Below the pieces are notes generated by a model. The model made no database searches. It saw nothing but the letters and a program-made list of their open reading frames with translations, and was not told the origin of the DNA. From assembly GCA_020048795.1 (NCBI GenBank), contig JAIFMA010000202.1, positions 1 to 15,038 of the forward strand: 15,038 nt of DNA, written 5' to 3'. The position numbers were made by a program, and so were the translations under genes. The DNA comes from Rhodoferax sp. (lineage in GTDB: Bacteria; Pseudomonadota; Gammaproteobacteria; Burkholderiales; Burkholderiaceae_C). The stretch's first letter is position 1. The number at the start of each line of letters is the position of its first letter. Below are positions 7,256-14,691 of this stretch, piece after piece.

Positions 7256-7274
7256 CAGGCGGGTCATCCGCCTG
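7256..7274. promoter_or_regulatory. perfect 7-bp palindrome 45 bp upstream of the FdsGB start
   Basis: CAGGCGG and CCGCCTG flank a 5-bp spacer (GTCAT), a perfect GC-rich inverted repeat. Its place just ahead of the operon's first start codon fits a dimeric-repressor operator or a stable leader hairpin. There is no T-run after it, so it is not an ordinary intrinsic terminator. No regulator gene lies in the window to pair with it. Confidence 0.4.
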
Positions 7275-7318
7275 CTGTCCGATAAACTTTGACACCTCAA
7301 ACACGGGTCACTTCCACC

Positions 7319-9118
7319 ATGCATCCATCGGGTCAACCCACTGAAATCAAGCTCCATGCACTGGCCACGCCGGACCAGATGCGCGCAGACATCCAGCGCA
7401 AAAGCAAGCTCAAAGGCCGCCAGGCGGACCAGGTCTCGCTGGCTGAAGTGCGCGCACTGGTGGGGCAGGCACCGCATCGGCGCGACCTGCTGATTGAGCA
7501 CCTGCACCGGATTAACGATCACTACCGCTGCCTGTTTGAGCGCCATCTGGTCGCGCTGGCCAAAGAGATGAACATCCCGATGGTTGAGGTGTTCGAGGTC
7601 GCCACCTTCTACCACCACTTCGAGGTGACAAGGGACAATACCAGGGTGCCTGGGCTGACCGTGCGGGTGTGTTCGGGCTTGAGTTGCCAGCTTGCCGGTG
7701 CGCAGGATTTGCTGGCGCGCCTGCCGGCCCTGCTGAACACCGAGGTGCGGCTGATCAGTGCGCCCTGTGTCGGGCGCTGTGAGCAGGCACCGGTGGCGCT
7801 GGTGCACCAGCGCCCGGTGCCGCTGGCCACCCCTGAGGCGGTGGCATTGATGGCCAATCAGGCTGTAGCGATTGTCCTATCTGGCAGTGACGCTATGCAT
7901 CCTGATTTAAATGTGTCGCCAGAAAAGAGTGTGCTGCCACCGCGCCTGGCGATCCAGGACGCAGTCGATTTTGTCGGCTACGATGCCTACCGCGCCCAGG
8001 GGGGTTACGCGCTGGCCGCGGCCCTGCTGAATGGCGAAGCGGCGCAAGAGCCCATCCTGCAGGCGCTCGATCAAGCCGGATTGCGCGGTCTGGGCGGGGC
8101 TGGTTTTCCCGCCGGACGCAAGTGGCGCATCGTGCGCGACCAGCCCGGGCCGCGCCTGCTGGCAGTGAACATCGACGAAGGCGAGCCCGGCACCTTCAAG
8201 GACCGCAGCTACCTGGAGCGCGACCCGCACCGTTTTCTGGAAGGGCTGCTGATTGCCACCCAAATTGTTGGCATACAGACCTGCTACATCTACCTGCGCG
8301 ACGAGTACCACGACTGTCGCGCCTTGCTGACAGCAGAGCTGGCCCGGCTGCGGGCTGTTCCCCCATGTCCCTTGCCGACGATTGAGTTGCGCCGGGGTGC
8401 CGGTGCCTACATTTGCGGCGAGGAGTCTGCCATGATCCAGAGCCTGGAGGGCAAGCGTGGCGAGCCGCGCCTGCGTCCGCCCTACCTGGCGCAGGTTGGG
8501 CTGTTCGGCCGGCCCACGCTGGTGAACAATTTCGAAACGCTGTACTGGGTGCGTGACATCGTCGAGAAAGGCGCTGACTGGTTCGCCAGCTTCGGCCGCC
8601 GGGGCTGCCAGGGGCAGCGCAGCTTCAGCGTCAGTGGCCGGGTCAAGCACCCCGGGGTCAAGCTGGCTCCGGCCGGCATCTCGCTACAGCAACTGGTCGA
8701 CGAGTATTGCGGCGGCATGATGGAGGGCCACACCCTGTACGCTTATCTGCCTGGCGGGGCCTCGGGCGGCATCTTTCCGGCTAGCCATGCCCACATTCCG
8801 CTCGACTTCGATACGTTGCAAGCCCATGGTGGCTTCATCGGTTCGGCCGCCGTCATTGTCCTGGGCCAGCACGACAGGGCGCGCGACGCGGCGCTGAACA
8901 TGATGCGGTTTTTTGCTGACGAGAGTTGCGGCCAGTGCACGCCGTGCCGGGTCGGCACCGCCAAAGCCGCCAAGCTGATGGAAGCGCCGGTCTGGGACAA
9001 CGCCACGCTGGAAGACCTGAACACGGTGATGGCTGATGCCTCGATTTGTGGTCTGGGCCAGGCCGCGCCGAATCCGGTGCGCTGTGTGCAGAAATACTTT
9101 GCCCAGGAGATTTCCTGA
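7319..9118 (+). CDS. fdsB: NAD-dependent formate dehydrogenase, fused gamma-beta (NuoE-NuoF type) subunit
   Basis: The 599-residue diaphorase subunit passes electrons from the catalytic subunit to NAD+ through FMN. Residues 1-175 are a NuoE/FdsG-like thioredoxin-fold domain with a [2Fe-2S] site at C118, C123, C150 and C154. Residues about 205-599 are a NuoF/FdsB-like domain with the NADH/FMN loops RGLGGAGFPAGRKWR (256-270) and NIDEGEPGTFKDR (284-296), ICGEESAMI (365-373), and a [4Fe-4S] site at C537, C540, C543 and C577. In well-known fds operons these are two genes; this fusion resembles HoxF of NAD-reducing hydrogenases. The linker (about 180-197) is encoded by a palindromic repeat-like segment. 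I take the ATG at 7319 rather than a TTG at 7289, though no good ribosome-binding site precedes either. The stop abuts the next start codon, so translation is coupled to FdsA. Confidence 0.92.
   Translation: MHPSGQPTEIKLHALATPDQMRADIQRKSKLKGRQADQVSLAEVRALVGQAPHRRDLLIEHLHRINDHYRCLFERHLVALAKEMNIPMVEVFEVATFYHHFEVTRDNTRVPGLTVRVCSGLSCQLAGAQDLLARLPALLNTEVRLISAPCVGRCEQAPVALVHQRPVPLATPEAVALMANQAVAIVLSGSDAMHPDLNVSPEKSVLPPRLAIQDAVDFVGYDAYRAQGGYALAAALLNGEAAQEPILQALDQAGLRGLGGAGFPAGRKWRIVRDQPGPRLLAVNIDEGEPGTFKDRSYLERDPHRFLEGLLIATQIVGIQTCYIYLRDEYHDCRALLTAELARLRAVPPCPLPTIELRRGAGAYICGEESAMIQSLEGKRGEPRLRPPYLAQVGLFGRPTLVNNFETLYWVRDIVEKGADWFASFGRRGCQGQRSFSVSGRVKHPGVKLAPAGISLQQLVDEYCGGMMEGHTLYAYLPGGASGGIFPASHAHIPLDFDTLQAHGGFIGSAAVIVLGQHDRARDAALNMMRFFADESCGQCTPCRVGTAKAAKLMEAPVWDNATLEDLNTVMADASICGLGQAAPNPVRCVQKYFAQEIS
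7856..7908 (-). repeat. 44-bp-type repeat copy inside the FdsG-FdsB linker
   Basis: The segment is bounded by a perfect 7-bp inverted repeat, AATCAGG (7856-7862) and CCTGATT (7901-7907). Read on the minus strand it resembles the repeats at 464-507 and 2491-2534: ATAGC, then GGACAATCGCTACAGCCTGATT-like sequence matching 17 of 22 positions of copy 1 at that end. It encodes residues about 180-197 of the fused subunit with no stop codon or frameshift. The homology is diverged, so confidence is moderate. Confidence 0.45.
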
Positions 9119-12100
9119 ATGAACACGCTGAACCCACCCGCCAAGCTGCCTGATGGTGCGCGCCCTGCTGTCGAGTTCACGCTTGACCAACAGCCGATTT
9201 TCGGTTTTGAAGGTGAAACCATCCTGCAAGCCGCCCAGCGCCATGGCGTGGAGATTCCGCACCTGTGTTATCAGCAGGGCTTGCGCCCCGCGGGAAACTG
9301 TCGCGCCTGTGTGGTCGAGATGGAGGGTGAGCGCGCCCTGGCGGCGAGCTGCTGTCGCAGCGTTGCGCCCGGCCTGGTGGTGCAGTCCCAAAGTGAACGC
9401 GCACGCAAGAGCCAGGCCATGGTGCTGGAGCTGTTGCTCTCTGATATGCCCGACCAAGGGTATCGCTGGAATGATGGCTGCGATAGGTCTGGCGCTGCTG
9501 CGCTGGGTGATACGCCGAGCGACTCCTACGCAAACTCAAAATCGTTGTCCGGCGCATCGCCCATCACAGCCGGATTGGTGAATTCCACCACCCTAGGGCA
9601 GCATGGGAAACTTAGTGATTGGGCCGCGCGCCTGGATGTCAGCGTGCGTCCCACGTTGCGCGCGCTGCGCCGCACGCCCCCTCCGGCCGACCTGTCGCAC
9701 CCAGCCATGGCGGTCAATCTCGAGGCCTGCATCCAGTGCAATCTGTGCACCCGCGCTTGCCGCGAGGAGCAGATGAATGGTGTCATCGGCTACGCCGGGC
9801 GTGGTGCCCACAGCGCCATCGTGTTTGATCTGAACGACCCGATGGGGCACAGCGCTTGTGTCGCCTGCGGCGAATGCGTGCAGGTTTGCCCGACCGGCGC
9901 GCTGATGCCCAAAACGCAGATTGGCTCACAAGTGGTGGACAAGAAGGTAGCTTCGGTCTGCCCGTTCTGTGGTGTCGGCTGCCAGTTGACCTACAACGTG
10001 AAGGACAACGCCATTGTCAGCGTCGACGGCCGTGATGGCCCGGCCAACCACAAGCGCCTGTGTGTCAAGGGACGCTTTGGTTTTGATTATGTGCACAGCC
10101 CGCAGCGCCTGACCGTGCCGCTGATTCGCAAGCCCGGTGTGGCCAAGAACCCGGCGGCTTTACAGCAACTGGGCCGTGGCAGCGCCGACTGGTCGGCTGT
10201 ATTCCGGGAGGCGAGCTGGGACGAGGCCTTGGACTTCACGGCCGGTCGGCTCAAGGGCCTGCGCGACACCCACGGCAACAAGACGCTGGCCGGGTTTGGC
10301 TCGGCCAAAGGCAGCAACGAAGAGGCCTACTTGTTCCAGAAACTGGTGCGCACCGGCTTTGGCTCCAACAACGTCGACCATTGCACCCGGCTGTGCCATG
10401 CCTCCAGCGTGGCGGCCCTGCTTGAAGGTGTGGGCTCGGCGGCGGTCAGCAACCAGGTCAGCGATGTCGCCCATGCCGGACTGATCTTTGTTATCGGTGC
10501 CAACCCCACGGCCAACCACCCGGTAGCGGCTACCTGGATGAAAAATGCGGCCAGCCGCGGCACCCGGATCGTGCTGGCAGACCCCCGGGTCACCGACATC
10601 GGCAAACACGCCTGGCGCACCCTGCAATTTAAGCCCGACACCGACGTGGCCATGCTCAATGCGCTGATTCACACCGTCATTGACGAAGGTCTGGCCGACG
10701 AGGCCTTCATCCGCGACCGGGTTAACAACTTTGACGCGTTGAAAGATACTGTCAAGGGTTATAGCCCTGAGGCGATGGCACCCATTTGTGGCATTGCGGC
10801 CCCGACGCTGCGCGAGGTGGCGCGCGCCTTCGCTCAAGCCAAAGGGGCCATGATCCTGTGGGGCATGGGGGTGAGCCAGCATGTGCACGGGACCGACAAC
10901 GCACGCTGCCTGATTGCGCTGGCGAGTGTCACCGGGCAGATCGGCAAGCCGGGCTCCGGCCTGCATCCGCTGCGCGGCCAGAACAACGTGCAGGGTGCCA
11001 GCGATGCCGGCCTGATTCCGATGATGTTCCCCAATTACCAGCGCGTGACGGACACCGGTGCACACCAGTGGTTTGAACAATTCTGGGACACGCCGCTGGA
11101 CCACATGCCTGGCTACACTGTGGTCGAAATCATGCACAAGGCGCTGGCACCCGAGAGCGACCCGCACAAGGTGCGCGGCATGTACATCATGGGCGAGAAC
11201 CCGGCCATGAGCGACCCTGATCTGAACCATGCCCGCCACGCGCTGGCCAGTCTGGAGCATCTGGTGGTGCAGGACATCTTCATGACCGAAACCGCCTGGC
11301 TGGCCGATGTGGTGCTGCCCGCCAGTGCCTGGCCTGAAAAAACCGGCAGCGTCACCAACACCGACCGCATGGTGCAACTCGGCCAACAGGCGCTTGAGCC
11401 GCCAGGGCAGGCGCGTGCCGATCTGTGGATCATTCAGCAGATGGCCCGGCGGATAGGCCCCCACGCTGTGCCGCCCCCCGCGGGCTCCGTCCCCCTCTTG
11501 GGGCAGGCCGGCTCCGGGGACAGATTGAACTGGCAGTACGCAGGCGACTACCACGGCGTGGCAGCGGTATATGAAGAAATGCGCCAGGCCATGCACACCA
11601 GCCTCGCCGGTATCAGCTGGGCGCGCTTGCAGCGCGAATCCAGCGTCACTTACCCTTGCCTGAACGAAGACGATCCCGGTGCGCCGACTGTGTTCATCCA
11701 CCGTTTTGCCACCGCCGACGGCCGCGTCAAGCTGGTCCCAGCCGACCTCATTCCCGCCAATGAACGCCCTGATGCCGACTACCCGTTTGTGCTCATCACC
11801 GGGCGCCAGTTGGAGCACTGGCACACTGGCAGCATGACGCGTCGGGCCGCCGTGCTGGACGCGCTGGAGCCCTTTGCGACGGCCTCGCTCTGCGGCGCCG
11901 ACCTGCAGATGCTCGGGCTGGTACCGGGCGCGTGGCTGACGGTGCAGTCACGCCGCGGTCAGGTCCGCCTGCAGGTGCGCCAGGACGACGGTACGCCACG
12001 CGGGGCGGTGTTCATACCCTTCGCCTACGTTGAGGCCGCCGCCAACCTGCTGACCAACGCCGCGCTTGACCCGTTTGGCAAGATTCCGGAGTTCAAGTAC

Positions 12101-12130
12101 TGCGCGGTGGCGCTGCGTCGCAGCGGCTGA
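9119..12130 (+). CDS. fdsA: NAD-dependent formate dehydrogenase, molybdenum catalytic alpha subunit
   Basis: The 1003-residue cytoplasmic subunit oxidises formate to CO2 at a bis-MGD molybdenum centre. In order: [2Fe-2S] domain (C50, C61, C64, C78); two ferredoxin-type [4Fe-4S] sites (C204/C207/C210 with C257, and C247/C250/C253 with C214); the CxxCxxxC cluster of the Mo domain (C281, C284, C288, C315); the expected Mo-ligand Cys in RLCHAS (C426) followed by conserved His427; molybdopterin segments through 800; and the C-terminal dinucleotide-binding domain (FVLITGRQLEHWHTGSMTRR, 890-909). The start overlaps nothing but directly follows the upstream stop (TGAATG), with AGGAGA 8 bases before it. 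Cys at position 426 means this is not a selenocysteine form. Two segments, about 120-158 and 781-802, interrupt otherwise family-like sequence. No fdsC or fdsD follows; argA does. Confidence 0.95.
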   Translation: MNTLNPPAKLPDGARPAVEFTLDQQPIFGFEGETILQAAQRHGVEIPHLCYQQGLRPAGNCRACVVEMEGERALAASCCRSVAPGLVVQSQSERARKSQAMVLELLLSDMPDQGYRWNDGCDRSGAAALGDTPSDSYANSKSLSGASPITAGLVNSTTLGQHGKLSDWAARLDVSVRPTLRALRRTPPPADLSHPAMAVNLEACIQCNLCTRACREEQMNGVIGYAGRGAHSAIVFDLNDPMGHSACVACGECVQVCPTGALMPKTQIGSQVVDKKVASVCPFCGVGCQLTYNVKDNAIVSVDGRDGPANHKRLCVKGRFGFDYVHSPQRLTVPLIRKPGVAKNPAALQQLGRGSADWSAVFREASWDEALDFTAGRLKGLRDTHGNKTLAGFGSAKGSNEEAYLFQKLVRTGFGSNNVDHCTRLCHASSVAALLEGVGSAAVSNQVSDVAHAGLIFVIGANPTANHPVAATWMKNAASRGTRIVLADPRVTDIGKHAWRTLQFKPDTDVAMLNALIHTVIDEGLADEAFIRDRVNNFDALKDTVKGYSPEAMAPICGIAAPTLREVARAFAQAKGAMILWGMGVSQHVHGTDNARCLIALASVTGQIGKPGSGLHPLRGQNNVQGASDAGLIPMMFPNYQRVTDTGAHQWFEQFWDTPLDHMPGYTVVEIMHKALAPESDPHKVRGMYIMGENPAMSDPDLNHARHALASLEHLVVQDIFMTETAWLADVVLPASAWPEKTGSVTNTDRMVQLGQQALEPPGQARADLWIIQQMARRIGPHAVPPPAGSVPLLGQAGSGDRLNWQYAGDYHGVAAVYEEMRQAMHTSLAGISWARLQRESSVTYPCLNEDDPGAPTVFIHRFATADGRVKLVPADLIPANERPDADYPFVLITGRQLEHWHTGSMTRRAAVLDALEPFATASLCGADLQMLGLVPGAWLTVQSRRGQVRLQVRQDDGTPRGAVFIPFAYVEAAANLLTNAALDPFGKIPEFKYCAVALRRSG
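9476..9592. other. in-frame extra segment in FdsA between [2Fe-2S] and [4Fe-4S] domains
   Basis: Codons about 120-158 encode a Ser/Gly/Ala-rich stretch that I do not recognise from FdsA sequences, which as I remember them pass from the GYxWND region to LGQHG with few residues between. Base composition is a little lower in GC than the surrounding gene. The complementary strand from about 9590 to the stop at 9526 reads VEFTNPAVMGDAPDNDFEFA, which looks like a plausible protein C-terminus. That would fit captured foreign DNA, but this is a guess. Boundaries are approximate. Confidence 0.4.
11459..11524. repeat. GC-rich palindromic repeat inserted in frame in FdsA
   Basis: The 66 bp encode residues 781-802, a Pro/Gly-rich tract. 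They interrupt a segment that would otherwise read MARRIG directly into LNWQYAGDYHG, as I expect for the family. The DNA (CCCCACGCTGTGCCGCCCCC, then a CCCCCTCTTGGGG stem and GGCCGGCTCCGGGG) looks like a common non-coding GC-rich repeat of Comamonadaceae intergenic regions, from memory. Length is a multiple of three and no stop is introduced. Confidence 0.55.
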
Positions 12131-12186
12131 AGCGTTGGCGGGTGACTGCGTCAGGGCTCGTCGAGGAATAACTTGCGCATTTGGAT

Positions 12187-12285
12187 GTCGGATTTGGGAT
12201 GCGATGCAAGGTGCAAAGGGTGCCGTCTAGCAGAGCGCGACAAGGCGAAGCAACAACGACACGGATGATTTAGAAATGGAATGAC
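12187..12285 (+). repeat. dispersed ~100-bp repeat, copy B
   Basis: It starts with GTCGGATTTGGGATGC (12187-12202), identical over 16 bp to the start of the copy at 14538. It ends with a 46-bp block (12240-12285) that matches the right end of the MITE-like element at 7138-7183 in 40 of 46 positions. It occupies most of the 215-bp gap between fdsA and argA. This copy joins the left half of one relative to the right half of the other, so it is the fullest version of the family here. Confidence 0.65.
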
Positions 12286-12345
12286 AACTTCATAGCCGCA
12301 CTACAGCTACACTTTTCGATGTTATCAATTGCTGTAACCCACGCC

Positions 12346-13695
12346 ATGAGCCTACCGTTCAACTTCACCTTTGTCCCCTGGTTTCGCTCGGTGGCACCCT
12401 ATATTCACAAGTTCCGCAACCAGACCTTTGTGGTGGGTGTCTGTGGCGAGGCCATTGCCGCAGGCAAACTTCCCAATCTGGCGCAGGACCTGGCGTTGAT
12501 CCAGAGCATGGGTGTCAGGATCGTGCTGGTGCATGGCTTTCGACCACAGGTCAACGAGCAACTCAAGGCCAAGAACCACACGCCCAGATATTTCAAGGGC
12601 ATCCGCATTACCGACGAAATTGCACTCGACTGTGCTCAGGAAGCTGCCGGACAGCTGCGTTATGAAATTGAAGCCGCCTTCAGCCAGGGCCTGCCCAATA
12701 CACCAATGGCGGGCGCTACAGTGCGGGTCATTTCGGGTAATTTCCTGACGGCAAGACCCGTGGGCATCATGGACGGCGTGGATTTTCAACACTCAGGTCT
12801 GGTGCGCAAGATTGACACAGCAGGCATCATGCATTCGCTCGACATGGGCGCGCTGGTACTGATGTCACCGTTTGGTTTTTCACCCACCGGGGAGGCATTT
12901 AACCTGGCCATGGAAGAGGTGGCCACCTCAGTGGCCATGGCGCTGCAAGCCGACAAGTTGATTTTTGTCGCTGAGGTGGCCGGCATTGCCACCGACGTTG
13001 GCCATCCGGTCAGCGACGACAACCCGATCGACACCGAGTTGCCGCTGCTTGCCGCCGAAAAGTTGCTGGCCGATTTGCCCAACGCCGACAAGCCCGGCGA
13101 TACCGCCTTCTACTTGCAGCATTGCGTCAAGGCCTGCAAGGGCGGCGTGGAGCGCAGCCACATCATCCCCTTTGCAGTGGATGGTTCGATTTTGCTGGAG
13201 GTCTATGTGCATGACGGCATCGGCACCATGGTGGTGGACGAAAAATTGGAGAGCCTGCGCGAAGCCAGCGTGGACGATGTCGGCGGCATTCTGCAACTGA
13301 TTGAGCCGTTTGAGAAAGACGGCACCCTGGTCAAGCGCAGCCGCACCGAAATAGAGCGTGATGTTGGTCTCTACACCGTCATAGAGCACGACGGGGTAAT
13401 TTTCGCCTGCGCGGCGCTGTACGCCTACCCCGAGGCGCGCACCGCCGAGATGGCCGCACTCACGGTGTCGCCCGACGTGCAGGGCCAAGGCGATGGCGAG
13501 CGGGTACTCAAACGCATTGAGCAGCGTGCCAAACTGGCCGGACTGGACAGTATTTTTGTGCTGACCACGCGTACCATGCACTGGTTTATCAAGCGCGGTT
13601 TTGAGCCGGTCGATCCGGACTGGCTGCCCGATGCACGCAAGCGCAAATACAACTGGGATCGCAAAAGCCAGGTTCTGGTGAAAAAAGTTGGCTGA
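12346..13695 (+). CDS. argA: amino-acid N-acetyltransferase (N-acetylglutamate synthase)
   Basis: The 449-residue protein makes N-acetylglutamate from glutamate and acetyl-CoA, the first step of arginine biosynthesis, in the cytoplasm. The N-terminal amino-acid-kinase domain (about 20-290) carries FVVGVCGEAI and VLVHGFRPQVNEQL near residues 28-73; in this family that domain binds arginine for feedback inhibition. The GNAT domain (about 300-449) has the acetyl-CoA pyrophosphate loop VQGQGDGERVL (about 378-388) and ends with TTRTMHWFIKRGFE, typical of ArgA. Length matches the classical bifunctional-looking ArgA. I take the ATG at 12346 (MSLPFNFTFVPWFRSVAPYI), as homologs start there; an ATG at 12319 is in frame. 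Neither has a good ribosome-binding site. It stands alone, with the next gene 104 bp away. Confidence 0.95.
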   Translation: MSLPFNFTFVPWFRSVAPYIHKFRNQTFVVGVCGEAIAAGKLPNLAQDLALIQSMGVRIVLVHGFRPQVNEQLKAKNHTPRYFKGIRITDEIALDCAQEAAGQLRYEIEAAFSQGLPNTPMAGATVRVISGNFLTARPVGIMDGVDFQHSGLVRKIDTAGIMHSLDMGALVLMSPFGFSPTGEAFNLAMEEVATSVAMALQADKLIFVAEVAGIATDVGHPVSDDNPIDTELPLLAAEKLLADLPNADKPGDTAFYLQHCVKACKGGVERSHIIPFAVDGSILLEVYVHDGIGTMVVDEKLESLREASVDDVGGILQLIEPFEKDGTLVKRSRTEIERDVGLYTVIEHDGVIFACAALYAYPEARTAEMAALTVSPDVQGQGDGERVLKRIEQRAKLAGLDSIFVLTTRTMHWFIKRGFEPVDPDWLPDARKRKYNWDRKSQVLVKKVG

Positions 13696-13799
13696 TTTTT
13701 ATGATTTTCCAATTTTTGAGCACGACACTTACGCCAACCGCACGGCAAGCAAATCTGCTTTAACCCAAACTCCAATCTTCAACCTAACTGGAAAGTCTT

Positions 13800-14504
13800 A
13801 TGAGTTCTCTTAATTTCATCGGCGGCGAAAAAGGTGGCGTCGGCAAATCGGTTGTCGCGCGTTTGTTAGCCCAATATTTCATTGACAGGCAGTGGCCCTT
13901 TGTCGGTTTTGACACCGACCGGTCACACACATCATTCACCCGCTTTTACGCTGATTTCGCCAGTCCGGTGCTGGTCGACAGTTATGAGGGACTGGACCAA
14001 GTGGTCAGTGTTTTTGACACCGGTGCCGATCCACAGGACTTACCCCGGGTCATCGTGGACCTGGCAGCGCAGACGGCAGCGCCACTGGCGAACTGGATCA
14101 GGGACTCAGAACTGATGGCTGTGCTGGCTGATCTGGGCGTGGTGGTGAATTTCTGGCATGTGGCCGACGCGGGCAAAGACTCGGTCGATCTGCTGGACAA
14201 ACTGATCGATACCTATGGTGTCGGCCCCAACTATCTGATTGTGAAAAACCTGGGCCGTGGTACCGATTTCTCGCAGCTAGAGGCCTCGCCGGCGATGCAG
14301 CGCGCACTTGCCGCAGGTGCCAAGGCATTCAGCCTGGCGCAGTTGCACGAAGCCAGCATGCGCAAGATTGACCGGCAAAACGTGAGCTTTTGGGCCGCCG
14401 TCAACAGCCGCCCTGACATCGATGCACTGGGGCTGCTGGAGCGCCAGCGCGTCAAGTCCTGGTTGAAAAGGACCTACGAATCCTTCGATGCCTTGCCACT
14501 CTAA
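13800..14504 (+). CDS. ParA/MobD-like deviant Walker ATPase
   Basis: A 234-residue P-loop protein of the ParA/MinD (SIMIBI) class. It has the deviant Walker A GEKGGVGKS (9-17) with signature Lys11, the switch-like GFDTDRSH (36-43), and a Walker B-like strand VIVDLAA (84-90). It resembles proteins annotated as mobilization (MobD-type) ATPases, which are often chromosomal and of untested role. ParA relatives position plasmids, chromosomes or protein clusters through ATP-driven dimerisation. No ParB, relaxase or oriT is visible. GGAAAG lies about 7 bases before the ATG. The gene is followed, after a repeat, by an unknown ORF on the same strand that may be a partner. Confidence 0.8.
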   Translation: MSSLNFIGGEKGGVGKSVVARLLAQYFIDRQWPFVGFDTDRSHTSFTRFYADFASPVLVDSYEGLDQVVSVFDTGADPQDLPRVIVDLAAQTAAPLANWIRDSELMAVLADLGVVVNFWHVADAGKDSVDLLDKLIDTYGVGPNYLIVKNLGRGTDFSQLEASPAMQRALAAGAKAFSLAQLHEASMRKIDRQNVSFWAAVNSRPDIDALGLLERQRVKSWLKRTYESFDALPL

Positions 14505-14537
14505 GAGCTTTTCCGTGAGTAAGCTGTGCCTATGGCC

Positions 14538-14620
14538 GTCGGATTTGGGATGCAATGCCAGGCGCCGAGCGCGCCGCGCAGCTTGGCTGTACAAGCGATT
14601 TGCAACGACACAGCCGGGCG
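14538..14620 (+). repeat. dispersed ~100-bp repeat, copy C
   Basis: It begins with the same 16 bases as copy B (GTCGGATTTGGGATGC). It continues with alignable blocks ACAAGCGA, GCAAC and GACAC in the same order and at similar spacing, but lacks the GATGATTTAG end. It fills much of the gap between the ParA-like gene and the terminal ORF. Confidence 0.55.
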
Positions 14621-14691
14621 TTTGACAGCCCAAAGAATTAGCGGCAAAAATCAAGCAGCAACAGATTTCACACCAACACCAAGAGACACAC

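Noticed and set aside
7289..7318. TTG at 7289 as start of the fused formate dehydrogenase subunit
   Set aside because: The ten extra residues have no family-like sequence, and an ATG at 7319 begins a more usual N-terminus; neither has a strong ribosome-binding site.
10160..11824. A 554-codon open frame on the minus strand opposite fdsA
   Set aside because: It mirrors a high-GC coding gene with clear family motifs on the plus strand, and its translation is rich in His, Gly and Arg without any recognisable domain. It is a codon-bias shadow.
12131..12345. A small fdsD-like gene after fdsA
   Set aside because: No start with a plausible frame of 60-80 codons and FdsD-like sequence is present; the gap is mostly repeat copy B.
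13681..13717. A-rich/T-rich inverted segment at the end of argA as a terminator
   Set aside because: The stem is short, mostly A-T, carries a bulge and has a 17-base loop, so it does not make a convincing intrinsic terminator.
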